DNA of 64,000 bases from Thalassotalea sp. PP2-459 (GCF_001913705.1 NZ_MKQD01000038.1:62001-126000), one strand, 5' to 3'. Shown: positions 35,800 through 47,162, counted from the stretch's first letter. Numbers and translations: made by a program. Notes: generated from the letters alone by a model not told the origin.

Positions 35800-38700
35800 T
35801 TATTTAAACTGTAATGCGAGATTTTCTTCGCCCGCAAGTGTTTTTAATTGATGCAATAATGCATCAGCGGGGGTTACTCGCCATTGTACACCCAATTCTA
35901 ACATACCTTTTGCTTCATCTCTTTGATAAAACACACGAATTGGACAAGTACCATCTTTATACTCAGATAATACCTGACTAAATTGATCGATAAAATTATT
36001 CGCCATGTCCTTACGATCTACACTGATGTCGATTGAAGACAGATAGTTTTCTCGCGCATCAGCGATAGTCATAATATCGCGACCCGTCATTGTAATACCA
36101 CCAGAGTAATCATCAAAGCTGACCTGTCCGCTACACACTAAAATTGCATCAGGAACAAGCAATTCAGCAAAGGTATCATAATCATCAGGAAATAGCCTCA
36201 CATCCATGCGAGCACTTTTATCATCTAAGGTCAATAACGCCCAACGCCGACCTCTTTTATTGACCAATACACGTACACTTAACACTAAACCAACCGCTGT
36301 TGCTGTTTTATCCCTACCGGTTGGTTGCATTGACACTAAACGACCGGATGAGTAACGTTTGATTTCTTTTAAATAACGATTAATTGGATGGCCTGTTAAG
36401 TATAAACCAAGTGTTTCTTTTTCACCGTCTAGCCAAACTTCTTCTGGCCACATTGGCACATCTTTAAACGCTTGGCGTGTATCATCTGGCTCTTCGTTTA
36501 TTAAGCCAAATAAGTCATCTTGACCTAACGCTTGCGCTTTAGCATGTTGTTCTGCCGCCTTTATCGCTTCTGGTAACGTTTCAAAAAGTGCCGCACGATG
36601 TGGACCTTTATCGGTTTTAGGTCCTAAATTATCCATAGCACCTGATTTTATTAAGCGTTCAAGTACGCGTTTATTGGTTTTCTTTAAATCGACTCGGGCG
36701 CAAAAATCAAATAAATCAACAAAAGGACCGTCAGCATTTCGTGAAGCAATAATGGCTTCAATAGGCCCTTCACCGACGCCTTTAACCGCGCCTATACCAT
36801 AAACAATTTCATTGTTGTCATTGACAGTAAATTTATATTGCCCTGAATTTACATCTGGCGGTAATAAGGTTAACCCCATATTACTGCATTCATCAACTAG
36901 CGTTACGATTTTATCGGTATTGTCCATATCAGCAGACATTACCGCAGCCATGAAAGGTTCAGGAAAGTGCGCTTTCATCCATAATGTTTGATACGACACT
37001 AAGGCATAGGCTGCTGAATGCGATTTGTTAAAACCATAACCCGCAAACTTTTCTACTAAGTCAAATATCTTCATGGCAAGTTCACCATCAACACCTTGAC
37101 TTATTGCACCCTCCTCAAATATCGCACGCTGTTTAGCCATCTCTTCGGGCTTCTTTTTACCCATCGCGCGACGAAGCATATCGGCTCCACCCAGCGTATA
37201 GCCAGCAAGTACCTGTGCAATTTGCATCACTTGCTCTTGATATAAAATAATACCGTAGGTTGGCTCTAGAATTGGTTTTAATGATTCATGTTGCCACTTT
37301 ACATCAGGGTAGGAGACTTCTTCTCGGCCGTGTTTACGTTCGATAAAATTGTCAACCATGCCCGAGTCAAGCGGCCCTGGTCTGAATAAGGCTACAAGTG
37401 CGATAATATCTTCAAAACAGTCAGGCTTTAATTTTTCAATTAACGCTTTCATACCTGACGATTCTAATTGGAATACCGCCGTTGTTTGGGCAGCAAGTAA
37501 TACTTTAAACGACGCTTTATCTTCCAGAGGAATCGCGGCTATATCGATAAGTTCTTTACCTTGTTTAATTAGCTTATCGTTCGCCATTTCAACAGCCCAT
37601 TGTAAAATGGTCAGTGTTCTTAACCCCAAGAAATCAAATTTAACTAAGCCGGCATCTTCTACATCGTTCTTGTCAAATTGGGTGACGGGGTTTTTTCCTT
37701 CATCGTCACAGTAAAGGGGAGCAAAATCAGTAATCGTTGTTGGTGAAATAACAACACCACCGGCGTGTTTACCGGCATTTCGTGTAGTTCCTTCTAACGT
37801 ACGACACATATCGATTAAATCTTTTACGTCACTGTCTTGCGCGTAAACTTCTGGCAACTTAGGTTCAACTTCAAAGGCTTTTGCTAGCGTCATACCTGGA
37901 TCGCTTGGAACTAACTTAGAAATACGATCGACAAAACCATAAGGATGCCCTAGCACTCGGCCCACATCACGTATAACTGCTTTAGCTGCCATGGTACCAA
38001 AAGTGATAATTTGCGATACGGCATCACGACCATACAACTCTGCGGTGTGATCAATTACCTCATCACGACGATCCATACAAAAATCGACATCAAAATCAGG
38101 CATTGATACACGCTCAGGGTTCAAAAATCGCTCAAATAATAAATCAAACTCTAACGGATCAAGGTCAGTAATTTTTAGCGCATAAGCCACCAAAGAACCC
38201 GCACCAGAGCCTCGACCAGGCCCAACAGGAATATTATTGTCTTTGCTCCACTGAATAAACTCCATCACGATCAAGAAATAACCAGGAAACCCCATGTTAT
38301 TGATAACGTCTAATTCTATTTTCAAACGTTCATCATAGGGTTGGCGTAGTTCAGAAAAGTTGGAAGCATCTTTATCAAATAAAAATTCTAATCGTTCTTG
38401 TAAGCCCTCTTCAGACACTTTTATTAAAAAATCATCTATTTTCATCCCTTCCGTCGGGAAATCAGGCAGAAAATACTCGCCAAGTCTTACTGTTACATTA
38501 CAACGCTTTGCAATTTCAACGGTATTTTCTAAGGCTTCTGGAATATCAGCAAACAATTCGCACATTTCAGCTTCACTGCGAAGGTATTGCTCCGGGCTAT
38601 ACTTTTTAGGCCGACGTTTATCATCTAAAGTAAAGCCGTCGTGTATGGCCACCCGAATTTCATGCGCATCAAATAAATCTTCAGTGAGAAACACAACTTC

Positions 38701-39330
38701 ATTAGTCGCCACTACGGGAAGGTTATTTTGCTGGGCAAGTTCAATCGCTAAGTGTAAGTAAGTTTCTTCGTCTTCGCGGCCCGTACGAATTAACTCAAGG
38801 TAATAATGATCAGGAAAGTGCTGCTGATAAAAGCTCACCATCGAATTGACCATCGTTTGGTTGCCTTTTAAAAGGGCCTTACCAACATCACCATCCTTTG
38901 CGCCAGACAATAAAATTAAGCCGTGTGCATAATCAACTAACCACTCTTTATCGAGCACCGCTTTACCTTGCACATGGCCACGCAAATACGCCTTAGAAAT
39001 CAATTCAGTTAAGTTTTTATAGCCATCATTGTTAGTAGATATCACGACTAACCGTGACAACTCATCACCGAGTTCTTCAGACTTCACCCAAAAGTCACAG
39101 CCAATAATAGGTTTTATACCTGCGCCATGACAAGCATGATAATATTTAACTAAGCCGCAAAAGTTCGTTTGGTCTGTTAAAGCAATCGCCGGCATGTTCA
39201 TTTCTTGTGCCTTGGCAATGATGGGTTTTACTTTATTTAAACCATCTGACATAGAATAGTCACTATGTACACGCAAATGTACAAACTTTGGCGGAGAAAA
39301 TGCGGTAGACAATTCTTGAGATTCTGACAT
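35800..39330 (-). CDS. dnaE: DNA polymerase III alpha subunit DnaE
   Basis: The replicative polymerase of the chromosome. The 1176 residues (E. coli 1160) have an N-terminal PHP domain ([14 protein letters not shown]), the C-family polymerase core with catalytic aspartates in [13 protein letters not shown] near residue 405 and [14 protein letters not shown] before it, the thumb and fingers ([18 protein letters not shown]), and a C-terminal helix-hairpin-helix and OB-fold region. It lies between rnhB (15 bp) and accA, as in E. coli. The PHP domain keeps the HSDYS motif, but other metal residues were not checked. Confidence 0.98.
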   Translation of the reverse strand: MSESQELSTAFSPPKFVHLRVHSDYSMSDGLNKVKPIIAKAQEMNMPAIALTDQTNFCGLVKYYHACHGAGIKPIIGCDFWVKSEELGDELSRLVVISTNNDGYKNLTELISKAYLRGHVQGKAVLDKEWLVDYAHGLILLSGAKDGDVGKALLKGNQTMVNSMVSFYQQHFPDHYYLELIRTGREDEETYLHLAIELAQQNNLPVVATNEVVFLTEDLFDAHEIRVAIHDGFTLDDKRRPKKYSPEQYLRSEAEMCELFADIPEALENTVEIAKRCNVTVRLGEYFLPDFPTEGMKIDDFLIKVSEEGLQERLEFLFDKDASNFSELRQPYDERLKIELDVINNMGFPGYFLIVMEFIQWSKDNNIPVGPGRGSGAGSLVAYALKITDLDPLEFDLLFERFLNPERVSMPDFDVDFCMDRRDEVIDHTAELYGRDAVSQIITFGTMAAKAVIRDVGRVLGHPYGFVDRISKLVPSDPGMTLAKAFEVEPKLPEVYAQDSDVKDLIDMCRTLEGTTRNAGKHAGGVVISPTTITDFAPLYCDDEGKNPVTQFDKNDVEDAGLVKFDFLGLRTLTILQWAVEMANDKLIKQGKELIDIAAIPLEDKASFKVLLAAQTTAVFQLESSGMKALIEKLKPDCFEDIIALVALFRPGPLDSGMVDNFIERKHGREEVSYPDVKWQHESLKPILEPTYGIILYQEQVMQIAQVLAGYTLGGADMLRRAMGKKKPEEMAKQRAIFEEGAISQGVDGELAMKIFDLVEKFAGYGFNKSHSAAYALVSYQTLWMKAHFPEPFMAAVMSADMDNTDKIVTLVDECSNMGLTLLPPDVNSGQYKFTVNDNNEIVYGIGAVKGVGEGPIEAIIASRNADGPFVDLFDFCARVDLKKTNKRVLERLIKSGAMDNLGPKTDKGPHRAALFETLPEAIKAAEQHAKAQALGQDDLFGLINEEPDDTRQAFKDVPMWPEEVWLDGEKETLGLYLTGHPINRYLKEIKRYSSGRLVSMQPTGRDKTATAVGLVLSVRVLVNKRGRRWALLTLDDKSARMDVRLFPDDYDTFAELLVPDAILVCSGQVSFDDYSGGITMTGRDIMTIADARENYLSSIDISVDRKDMANNFIDQFSQVLSEYKDGTCPIRVFYQRDEAKGMLELGVQWRVTPADALLHQLKTLAGEENLALQFK

Positions 39331-39345
39331 GCTGTTAATTAGTAC

Positions 39346-39984
39346 TTATTGATTTAGTAAAGCAGCAACTGGCTTAAAGCTTTTACGATAGCAGTCTAGT
39401 ACGCCAAGTTCGACTATTTTTTCTAAATGGAATTTCGTTGGGTAGCCTTTGTGCTTTGCAAAGCCGTATTCAGGATACTGTTCATCAAGTACTACCATCT
39501 CTTGATCACGCGCTACTTTGGCAATAATAGAGGCGGCGCTAATTTCAGCAACACGTAAATCACCTTTAACAACCGATTGGCTTGCTATTTTGCCGTCTGA
39601 GCTAAGATCTGAACTTAGAAATGTTGGGCATCGGTTACCATCTACTAATACATAATCAGGTTCAACAGCAAGCCCTTGAACTGCTCGCTGCATTGCCAAC
39701 ATCGTTGCATGTAAAATGTTTAAAGTATCAATTTCTTCTGGTGTTGCTCTTCCGATACACCAAGCTGTGGCTTTTTCTTTAATTTCAGCGGATAAAAGAT
39801 TACGCTTTTTTTCTGATAGCTTTTTCGAGTCAGTTAAGCCTTCAATAGGATTTTCAGGGTCTAAAATAACGGCGGCAGTTACTACATCACCCACTAAAGG
39901 ACCACGGCCAACTTCATCAACACCCGCAATACGATAAGCGATTGGATAGGTAAAAGGCGGTAAGGTTAGTTTCACTTTACTCAT
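39346..39984 (-). CDS. rnhB: Ribonuclease HII RnhB
   Basis: RnhB cleaves RNA in RNA:DNA hybrids and removes single ribonucleotides from DNA. The catalytic start [17 protein letters not shown] and the SKKLSEKKR and [11 protein letters not shown] motifs are clear. I place the start at ATG 39984 ([14 protein letters not shown]), one base after the lpxB stop, instead of the longer frame to 40014 which overlaps lpxB. This gives 212 residues, against 198 in E. coli. The lpxA-lpxB-rnhB-dnaE order is the conserved one. Confidence 0.95.
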   Translation of the reverse strand: MSKVKLTLPPFTYPIAYRIAGVDEVGRGPLVGDVVTAAVILDPENPIEGLTDSKKLSEKKRNLLSAEIKEKATAWCIGRATPEEIDTLNILHATMLAMQRAVQGLAVEPDYVLVDGNRCPTFLSSDLSSDGKIASQSVVKGDLRVAEISAASIIAKVARDQEMVVLDEQYPEYGFAKHKGYPTKFHLEKIVELGVLDCYRKSFKPVAALLNQ

Positions 39985-39985
39985 A

Positions 39986-41161
39986 TTATGTTTTACTTTC
40001 ACATAAATCGACAACAGCTAACGCTGCTTGTTTACTCGCATCACAGCGTAAACTATGGTGGATGTCGGTAAAAGCCTGAGTTAAATCATCTTGTGGCTGA
40101 TATAGACGCTCTGTTAATAAGGGTAATAGATTTTCTACCGTCACCTGACTCTGTAAAAGTTCAGGTAAAAGAGCTTTATTGGCTAACAAGTTTGGCAATG
40201 AAAACCATTTCACTTTCACAAACCCTTTAAACATATGATAAGTGAAAGCATTAAACTTATAGCAAATAATCATTGGTCTTTTAATCAATGCAGCTTCTAA
40301 TGTGACAGTGCCTGAAGCCGTTAACAAACAATCGCTCGCAGCCATTACTGTTTGGGTATCTCCAACGACAACCTTAACAGGAAGTGTTGGCGCGATGTCT
40401 TGACATATTTGAGTAAATTGCTTTGCGCGTTTATCACTGATCATGGGCGCAACAAAGCTCAAATTAGCGTCTTGCTGATGTAACGTTTTTGCGGCTTCAA
40501 GAAATATAGGTGCCAAACGAGTTAGCTCTCCGCCTCGACTACCGGGCATAATTGCAAGGGTTTTGCGACCGGGTAATTGCAATTTTTCACGAGCAAGCTG
40601 TTTATCAGACAACATGGGAATTTCGTCAGCTAACGGATGGCCAACAAACGTGCATGGCACTTGATAATTATCATAAAACGCTTTTTCGAATGGCAAAAGA
40701 CTTAACACCATATCGGTTGCTTTTGCTATGTTAAATATACGTTTAGGGCGCCACGCCCAAACACTTGGACTGACATAATGAACAGTTTTTATTCCACGTT
40801 GTTTGAGAGGCAATTCAAGTCTTAAATTAAAATCAGGTGCATCAATACCAATAAAAACATCAGGCCGTTTGGTACTAAAATAATCAACCAGTTCATCACG
40901 TACTTTAAACAATCGCCTTAAACGACCTAGTACTTCAAAAATCCCCATGACGGAAAGTTCTTCCATGTCATAAAGACTATTGAAGCCAAGTGCCTTCATT
41001 TTAGGCCCACCAATTCCAACAAATGTTGCGTTTGGATAATGAACTTTCAAAGCAGAAATTAACCCTGCTCCTAAGGTATCACCCGAATGTTCGCCGACTA
41101 CAATGCCAAAAACAGGTGCACTTACTGATACATTTTCAGTGTTTTCAAGCGTTGTTGTCAT
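39986..41161 (-). CDS. lpxB: Lipid-A-disaccharide synthase LpxB
   Basis: LpxB joins UDP-2,3-diacylglucosamine and lipid X to form the lipid A disaccharide at the inner membrane. The GT19 glycosyltransferase of 391 residues has the N-terminal [13 protein letters not shown] (usually GEASGD; here EHSGD), then [23 protein letters not shown] and the C-terminal [13 protein letters not shown]. It starts 2 bp after lpxA. Alanine-to-histidine in GEASGD is a small deviation also present in some relatives. Confidence 0.96.
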   Translation of the reverse strand: MTTTLENTENVSVSAPVFGIVVGEHSGDTLGAGLISALKVHYPNATFVGIGGPKMKALGFNSLYDMEELSVMGIFEVLGRLRRLFKVRDELVDYFSTKRPDVFIGIDAPDFNLRLELPLKQRGIKTVHYVSPSVWAWRPKRIFNIAKATDMVLSLLPFEKAFYDNYQVPCTFVGHPLADEIPMLSDKQLAREKLQLPGRKTLAIMPGSRGGELTRLAPIFLEAAKTLHQQDANLSFVAPMISDKRAKQFTQICQDIAPTLPVKVVVGDTQTVMAASDCLLTASGTVTLEAALIKRPMIICYKFNAFTYHMFKGFVKVKWFSLPNLLANKALLPELLQSQVTVENLLPLLTERLYQPQDDLTQAFTDIHHSLRCDASKQAALAVVDLCESKT

Positions 41162-41163
41162 GA

Positions 41164-41934
41164 TTATCGAATAATGCCGCGATTAGACTGATTAATAAAA
41201 TCAGTAAAAAGTGATACTTCCTCTTGCTGTGGAATTTCTTCGGCAATAACTGCTAATGCTTCATCTACGGTTAAACCGGCACGAAATACTTTACGATAAG
41301 CTTTTTTAATCGCTTTTATTGCATCACTTGAAAAGCCTCGGCGTTTTAAACCTTCACTGTTAAGGCCGTAAGGCTTTGCCGCATTACCTGATGCCATGAC
41401 ATAGGGCGGTACATCTTTTAAAATCAAAGAGGTTGCAGCGACAAAACTATGAGCACCAATATGACAAAACTGATGAACACCGCATTGACCGCCTAAGATT
41501 GCGTAATCACCAACATGTACATGACCAGCAATTGACGCATTATTCGCTAAAATACAGTGATTACCAACAACACAATCATGAGCAACATGCGTGTAAGCCA
41601 TAAATAAATTATTGCTGCCTATTTCGGTAATTCCTTGATCTTGAATGGTACCGCGATGAACGGTACATGATTCACGAAAAATATTATTATCGCCTACAAT
41701 CAATTTAGTTGGCTCACCGCTATACTTTAAATCTTGGCAATCCTCGCCTATGGAAGCAAATTGAAATATTTTATTTCCTTTGCCTAATTCAGTCGGGCCA
41801 TTAATCACAACGTTAGGACCAATGTGGCAATCATCACCAATAACCACATTTTTACTGATATAGGTCCATGGACCTATCGTAACATTTTGACCAATGACTG
41901 CGCCTTCTTCAATAATGGCTTGAGGGTGGATCAA
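41164..41934 (-). CDS. lpxA: UDP-N-acetylglucosamine acyltransferase LpxA
   Basis: LpxA carries out the first step of lipid A synthesis, the 3-O-acylation of UDP-GlcNAc with hydroxyacyl-ACP. The 256-residue protein has left-handed beta-helix hexapeptide repeats (IGQNVTIGPWTYI, VVIGDDCHIGPNVV), the catalytic His in AYTHVAHDCVVG near residue 122, and the C-terminal helical domain LKRRGFSSDAIKAIKKAYR. It follows fabZ and precedes lpxB, as in E. coli. Confidence 0.97.
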   Translation of the reverse strand: MIHPQAIIEEGAVIGQNVTIGPWTYISKNVVIGDDCHIGPNVVINGPTELGKGNKIFQFASIGEDCQDLKYSGEPTKLIVGDNNIFRESCTVHRGTIQDQGITEIGSNNLFMAYTHVAHDCVVGNHCILANNASIAGHVHVGDYAILGGQCGVHQFCHIGAHSFVAATSLILKDVPPYVMASGNAAKPYGLNSEGLKRRGFSSDAIKAIKKAYRKVFRAGLTVDEALAVIAEEIPQQEEVSLFTDFINQSNRGIIR

Positions 41935-41946
41935 GAGTAACTCCTA

Positions 41947-42399
41947 TTACATTTTACGGCGTGCGCACATCAAATCAGCAGAACATACAACTTTACCGTC
42001 TACGCGGGCTTCGCCATAAAACTTCCACATACCACGTCGCTCTTTCAAAAAGTCAACATGTAGGTGCATCGTATCACCCGGTAATACTGGGTGCTTAAAT
42101 TTCGCATTATCAATGGAAGCAAACAGATACATTTCATCTTGTTCTCTCGCTTCTGTACTTTTAAACCCTAAAATACCAGTAGCTTGAGCAAGTGCTTCCA
42201 AAATCATCACGCCAGGGAAAATAGCTAAATCGGGAAAATGACCAGTAAAAACAGGCTCATTAATAGTAACATTTTTTATCGCATGCAGTGACTTACCAGG
42301 TTCAAAATCAAGTACGCGATCAACTAATAACATTGGATAACGATGTGGAATCAATTTACGTATTTCTTCTACATCTATGGTGTTTTTTTGAGTGTCCAA
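41947..42399 (-). CDS. fabZ: 3-hydroxyacyl-ACP dehydratase FabZ
   Basis: FabZ removes water from 3-hydroxyacyl-ACP in fatty acid elongation and competes with LpxA and LpxD for the same acyl donors. The hot-dog-fold protein of 150 residues (E. coli 151) has [13 protein letters not shown], the catalytic His and Glu in [21 protein letters not shown] (first part GHFP, second part the helix with Glu), and [11 protein letters not shown]. It sits between lpxD and lpxA. Confidence 0.97.
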   Translation of the reverse strand: MDTQKNTIDVEEIRKLIPHRYPMLLVDRVLDFEPGKSLHAIKNVTINEPVFTGHFPDLAIFPGVMILEALAQATGILGFKSTEAREQDEMYLFASIDNAKFKHPVLPGDTMHLHVDFLKERRGMWKFYGEARVDGKVVCSADLMCARRKM

Positions 42400-42440
42400 T
42401 TTAATGTCCTTTTCTACTTATTATCTAGGTTTTACTACAC

Positions 42441-43475
42441 CTAGTTTACGTTAGCAGTCAGTGCTTTTATTTGCTGCTCTAATGCTTTTATTTTAGCATT
42501 AGTTGCCTCTAGCTTTCTAATTCTTGCGTTAGTTTTATGCCATTCTTTATTTGGTTGACAAGGTGCGCCCGATGAATAAACACCGCCTTTTGGTATATCT
42601 TTGGTAACCATTGTCATGCCAGTAAAAATACACCCGTCAGCGATTGTTATATGACCGTTTATACCAACAAGCCCTGCGATAGTGCAATTTTTTCCAATAG
42701 CTGTGCTACCAGCGATAACACTACAGGCCGCCATCGCGGTACCTTCACCAATAGTAACATTATGTGCAATTTGAATTTGATTATCGATAATCACGCCATC
42801 TTTAATCACAGTATTACCTAATGCGCCTCGATCAATCGTTGTACTCGCACCAATTTCAACATTATTACCAATGATAACAGTACCTAGTTGCGGGATTTTA
42901 ATCCACTTCCCTTGCTCGTTTGCATAGCCAAAGCCATCTGAGCCAATCACGGTATTGGCTTGTATTAAACAATTTTTACCTATATTTACATTATGATAAA
43001 TAGTGACATTAGCCCACAGCTGAGTATGTCGACCAATTTGGGCTTTTTTCCCAATAAAACAACCTGCACCAATACACACATTATCTTCGAGCACCACACC
43101 GGCCTCTATAACGGCATTTGCACCAATAGCAACATGTTTACCAATAATAACGTCATCTTCGATAACAGCGCTAGGGTGTATCGAAGACGCTGGCGCTGGT
43201 GTTGTATCAAGTAACTGTGCAACCAATGCATAACCTAAGTAAGGGTTCTTCATTACTAATGCATTAGTTAGGCAACTTTCAGCACACTCTGATGAAAGTA
43301 TAACGGCAGAAGCATTAGTTGATTCAAGTTGCTGTTGATACTTAGTATTCGATAAAAAGGCGATGTCACCAGATTGAGCATCTGATAATGTCGCAAGTTT
43401 ATTAACCGAACAAGTAGGATCACCTTTTACTGTCGCGCCTATTTTTTGTGCAATTTCTTCAAGTGTATAACTCAT
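42441..43475 (-). CDS. lpxD: UDP-3-O-(3-hydroxyacyl)glucosamine N-acyltransferase LpxD
   Basis: LpxD adds the N-linked hydroxyacyl chain in the third step of lipid A synthesis. It has an N-terminal uridine-binding domain (SYTLEEIAQKIGATVKGDP), a long left-handed beta-helix of hexapeptide repeats (about 105-290), with the active-site His in IQIAHNVTIGEGT, and a C-terminal coiled helix. I prefer ATG 43475 (344 residues) to the TTG at 43484 because the family starts with a short segment before the LEEIA motif. Unlike in E. coli, it does not directly follow skp: about 600 bp and a terminator separate them. Confidence 0.95.
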   Translation of the reverse strand: MSYTLEEIAQKIGATVKGDPTCSVNKLATLSDAQSGDIAFLSNTKYQQQLESTNASAVILSSECAESCLTNALVMKNPYLGYALVAQLLDTTPAPASSIHPSAVIEDDVIIGKHVAIGANAVIEAGVVLEDNVCIGAGCFIGKKAQIGRHTQLWANVTIYHNVNIGKNCLIQANTVIGSDGFGYANEQGKWIKIPQLGTVIIGNNVEIGASTTIDRGALGNTVIKDGVIIDNQIQIAHNVTIGEGTAMAACSVIAGSTAIGKNCTIAGLVGINGHITIADGCIFTGMTMVTKDIPKGGVYSSGAPCQPNKEWHKTNARIRKLEATNAKIKALEQQIKALTANVN

Positions 43476-44081
43476 GATAAACAATTTTCTTTTTTCAAGG
43501 ACCTATGGTCTATTATCTGTGTTCAATCATTCGAATGATAGAATATGTCGCTTATCCCAAGGTGGAATAGTGCCATTTAGTCAGCTAAACCAACTGTTTT
43601 TTTTACCATAGAGTAAGCAATTTAAGTCTCAGTCTTTGAACAATAGTACTGTTAACAGTAGCGGTATTAGCATGCTTTTATTTGGATATACCAATCGTGA
43701 TTTATATAGCTCTGTTAGCATTAAAAATAACCTATTGCAAAACAGATGAACAACGGTCAATAGCCTCTAGCAATAATATGATTAATTGTAGGCTATTTAA
43801 CATCAGATGTGGATAACTAAAATACGCTGAGTCGATATTTTTATCTGTTTTTTCACGTTTTTATCGCATTAATTAACCTGTACTTTGGTTAATGTTTTAT
43901 TTAAAACGCCTCCTCAGCATTTAATTTTTTATCAAATCAGTTAAGAGAATCGCTGTTTATATCAAATGTTATTAACTCGATGTTTAATGTCATTGTAATT
44001 CTAGGTGATTTAACAAAAAAAAATAAAGCGCTGTTAAAAACAGCGCTTTATTAATTAACTCAAAATATGAATAAATTCAAA
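43476..44081. other. 606-bp non-coding gap between skp and lpxD with two palindromes
   Basis: In relatives this junction is a few bases. Here it is open and holds no ORF with a start signal on either strand. It contains a perfect 14-bp palindrome ATCATTCGAATGAT (43526-43539, 51 bp before the lpxD ATG) and another, TACTGTTAACAGTA (43647-43660). At its right end is the strong skp terminator (44022-44052). A minus-strand GAGGAGG near 43907-43913 is not followed by a usable start codon. The region must carry the promoter of the lpxD-fabZ-lpxA-lpxB-rnhB-dnaE-accA operon. Confidence 0.7.
44012..44052 (-). terminator. Terminator of the skp (bamA) operon
   Basis: AATAAAGCGCTG (44022-44033) pairs with CAGCGCTTTATT (44041-44052); on the minus strand a T9 run follows. 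It lies about 30 bp after the skp stop and separates skp from lpxD. Confidence 0.92.
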
Positions 44082-44603
44082 TTAGTTTGGTAACTTACTC
44101 ACTTTTTCGATCACTTGTGCAGAAATATCTGTATCAGGATTAACAAATACAAGCGCTTCTCTTCTGATCACTAAATCAAATTTTTCTTCCGCCGCAATCG
44201 ACTCAACCGTTTGACCAATTAACGCCAAAAGCTTGTTGGTTTCTTGGTTTTGCAATGCACCTGCGTCTTTCTGTAATTTTTGACCTTTTTCCTGGTACGC
44301 ACGATACGTATCAGCAATTTGCTTGTCTAAATCAGTTTTTTGTTTTTCTGACATTAGCTCAGCATCACGTTCTTTTTTATTTTGAAAATATTCAAAATCT
44401 TTTTTAAGTTGCTCTAATTCAGCACGCGAATCTTTGAATTCTGCTTCTAATCGTTGTCTTAACGCATCTGTCTGCGGTATTTGTTGCATTACTTGTTGAA
44501 AATTAACCACGGCAATTTTTTGATCTGCAGCACTTGCGGCGCCCGATAATAATGCACTTGAAGCAATTGTTGCCAATGCAACCGATTTAAATAACTTTTT
44601 CAA
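44082..44603 (-). CDS. skp: Periplasmic chaperone Skp (OmpH)
   Basis: Skp holds unfolded outer membrane proteins in the periplasm and hands them to the Bam complex. The 173 residues begin with a signal peptide (cleavage after ASAA, near residue 25), then IAVVNFQQVMQQIP and a long coiled-coil arm rich in Lys, Glu and Gln (about 50-120), as in the trimeric jellyfish fold. It follows bamA by 61 bp. The C-terminus SKLPN is shorter than in some relatives. Confidence 0.94.
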   Translation of the reverse strand: MKKLFKSVALATIASSALLSGAASAADQKIAVVNFQQVMQQIPQTDALRQRLEAEFKDSRAELEQLKKDFEYFQNKKERDAELMSEKQKTDLDKQIADTYRAYQEKGQKLQKDAGALQNQETNKLLALIGQTVESIAAEEKFDLVIRREALVFVNPDTDISAQVIEKVSKLPN

Positions 44604-44664
44604 TGTAATCTCCTAGCTCGTAAATTCGCTTCTATTTATTTTTATATAAGGTTTAAAATTTCGT

Positions 44665-47133
44665 TTAAAAGGTTTTGCCAATATTAAAGTTAAAGAATTT
44701 AGTATCATCGCCTTCTTCTTCTTTAAGGGTTTTAGCAAAACTAAAAATCATCGGCCCCATGGGCGACAACCATTGTATAGATAAACCACCAGAGGCTCTA
44801 AAACGTCCAACATCTGAATAATCATCTACTTTTACCAATTCTCTCGCTGCTAAGTCTTGATAATCGTTCATATCAAACTCAGTATTCCATACATTACCCG
44901 CATCAATGAAGAAGCTTGTTCTGACACTATTTGCAAAGCCTTCATCTAAGAATGGCGTAGGAACAATTAATTCAATACCGGCTAATGCAATGGCATTACC
45001 ACCAACTGAACGTTGTGATACGTCAATTACATCATGATCTGGTCCTAAACAGCAACCACCGCCGCCAACAGGGTCAGGTGTTCCTGGAATAGAGGTAGGA
45101 TACCTAAATATTGCGCGAGGACCAACAATGTTAGTTTCAAAACCACGTAAGGTATCTGAACCACCACCCGCTCTGAAATTCTCCCAGAACGGTAACATTT
45201 GATCACTACCGTTTATCGTATCATAGCCGTTACCATAACCTAAATTTAAGCTCGTTTTAAAGCTCCAGCCACGTGCGATTGGGAAATACCACTTAGTATC
45301 TAAATTAATTTTAAAATAATTAGTATCAGAGTTAGGCGTGGTCATTTTATACGATAAGGTTTGTTGCGAACCCGCTGTTGGGAACGTACCACGGTTTAAT
45401 GTAGAACGAGAAATAGCCGCGGTAATATCAAAGTTATCAAATGCTAAGCCTGCATCAGGATCACTTGGATCAGAATACAACTCATAAAAACGTTGAATTT
45501 GCTCATACGTTTGTAATCGAGTAATACCGTTATGCTTATAACCTATACCAAAGTTTAAACGGACATATTCATTAATAGGGAAACCAAAGTTTACCCCTAG
45601 GCCATACGTTTTATTGTTGTATTCCACCAAGTTTGCACTACCCGCGTCAAACTCATTGTAAAACAAGGTTCCACCAAGTGAGATAGCATCTGTAGTAAAA
45701 TAGGGGTCTGTATAAGAAATACTCACAGCACGTGAATAGCTTACGGTATTAATATTGAAGGCTAAACGGTTACCTGTACCTAAAAAGTTATTTTGCTGAA
45801 TACCTGCATTTAAGCTTAGTTTTGTGGCTGAGCCATAACCAATACCTGCGGTAAACGACCCAGAAGGCTGTTCTTTAACACTAAAGTTAACATCAACTAA
45901 GTCATCTTCTTCAGGTAATTGTACCGTTTCAAATTCAACCTCTTCCATATAAGGAAGTCGCATTAACCATGCTTTTGAATTTTCTACCAAAGCGTTTGAT
46001 AACCAAGCACCTTCCATTTGACGCATTTCACGACGTAACACGCGGTCAGCAGTAACGTTATTACCAGAAAAGTTTATGCGATTTACATAAATTCGTTTTC
46101 CAGGGTCAACAGAAATAGTGAGTTTAACTGTTTTGTCTTCTTCGTTTATCTCTGGGATCGTGGTTACTTTAGGATAAGCGTAACCGAAACGCCCGAGAAA
46201 TTTACTTATTGTTTCTTCGGTGTAAGTAACTTCAGCACCGTTATATAGTTTTTCAGCGCGTAAAGGGTTAATCGCACGAATAGTTTTTTCAAAACCAGCC
46301 ATATCGCCGATGAAATCTACTTCGCTGACTGTGTACTGCTCACCTTCCGATACATTTAGCGTGATATAAACAGCTTTTTTGTCAGGTGTCATTGATACTT
46401 GAGTAGAATCAACGCGATATTGAAGGTAACCGCGATCTAAGTAATAACTTTCGATCGTTTCCATATCACCTTGTAGTTTCTGCTTTTGATAACGATCTTG
46501 CGCCATGAAATCCCACCAAGGAGAATCATAGGTTAATTCTATTCGTTCAAGTAATTGATCATCAGTAAAAACATCATTACCAACAACATTAATGCGTTGA
46601 ATGGCAGCAGCATCACCTTCAGTAAAAACAAATTTCAAGTTAACACGGTTGCGAGGTAAATGCGTAATTTCTGCTTTTACATCAGCATTATATTTACCAA
46701 CACCATGATAAAAGTCTTCTAAGCCAGATTCTAAGTTAGTGATAACCGTTCGATCGAGTGTTTCACCAACGCGAATATCTTGCCCTTCTAGACTTTCAAC
46801 AAGCTGTTCTTCTTTCAGATCACTATTACCTTCAAAAGTAATTTCACTGATAGTTTCACGCTCACGAACTCTAAAAATGACACGTTTACCATTACGATAA
46901 ACAGAAATATCATTAAAGTGCCCTGACTTATATAAAGACTTTATCGATTGTGAGATACGAAATTCATTTAATGTATCACCAACATTAAAAGGTATATGTG
47001 TTAACGCTGCACCTAGTGCTACACGTTGTAACCCTTTTACTTGAATGTCTTCTACTTGAAATTCTTCCGCTGCTTGAGCGTTTGTACCTGTGGCAGCTAA
47101 CATTACCGCAAAGGCTATTTTTTTCATCATCAT
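44665..47133 (-). CDS. bamA: Outer membrane protein assembly factor BamA
   Basis: BamA inserts beta-barrel proteins in the outer membrane. The 822 residues have a signal peptide (to about residue 21), five POTRA domains (about 22-425) and a 16-strand barrel. The lid motif in loop 6 is LRGFET near residue 671, and the last strand ends in the aromatic NFNIGKTF, the typical C-terminal signature. Loop 6 here carries the segment GGGGCCLGPDHD, with two adjacent cysteines, which is unusual in an outer membrane barrel. It lies between rseP and skp, in the conserved order. Confidence 0.97.
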   Translation of the reverse strand: MMMKKIAFAVMLAATGTNAQAAEEFQVEDIQVKGLQRVALGAALTHIPFNVGDTLNEFRISQSIKSLYKSGHFNDISVYRNGKRVIFRVRERETISEITFEGNSDLKEEQLVESLEGQDIRVGETLDRTVITNLESGLEDFYHGVGKYNADVKAEITHLPRNRVNLKFVFTEGDAAAIQRINVVGNDVFTDDQLLERIELTYDSPWWDFMAQDRYQKQKLQGDMETIESYYLDRGYLQYRVDSTQVSMTPDKKAVYITLNVSEGEQYTVSEVDFIGDMAGFEKTIRAINPLRAEKLYNGAEVTYTEETISKFLGRFGYAYPKVTTIPEINEEDKTVKLTISVDPGKRIYVNRINFSGNNVTADRVLRREMRQMEGAWLSNALVENSKAWLMRLPYMEEVEFETVQLPEEDDLVDVNFSVKEQPSGSFTAGIGYGSATKLSLNAGIQQNNFLGTGNRLAFNINTVSYSRAVSISYTDPYFTTDAISLGGTLFYNEFDAGSANLVEYNNKTYGLGVNFGFPINEYVRLNFGIGYKHNGITRLQTYEQIQRFYELYSDPSDPDAGLAFDNFDITAAISRSTLNRGTFPTAGSQQTLSYKMTTPNSDTNYFKINLDTKWYFPIARGWSFKTSLNLGYGNGYDTINGSDQMLPFWENFRAGGGSDTLRGFETNIVGPRAIFRYPTSIPGTPDPVGGGGCCLGPDHDVIDVSQRSVGGNAIALAGIELIVPTPFLDEGFANSVRTSFFIDAGNVWNTEFDMNDYQDLAARELVKVDDYSDVGRFRASGGLSIQWLSPMGPMIFSFAKTLKEEEGDDTKFFNFNIGKTF

Positions 47134-47162
47134 AAAAACTAAACTTAACTACTTATTGTTAT

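Noticed and set aside
43476-44021. Possible small gene after the GAGGAGG on the minus strand near 43910
   Set aside because: No start codon lies at the right distance and stop codons follow quickly in all frames.
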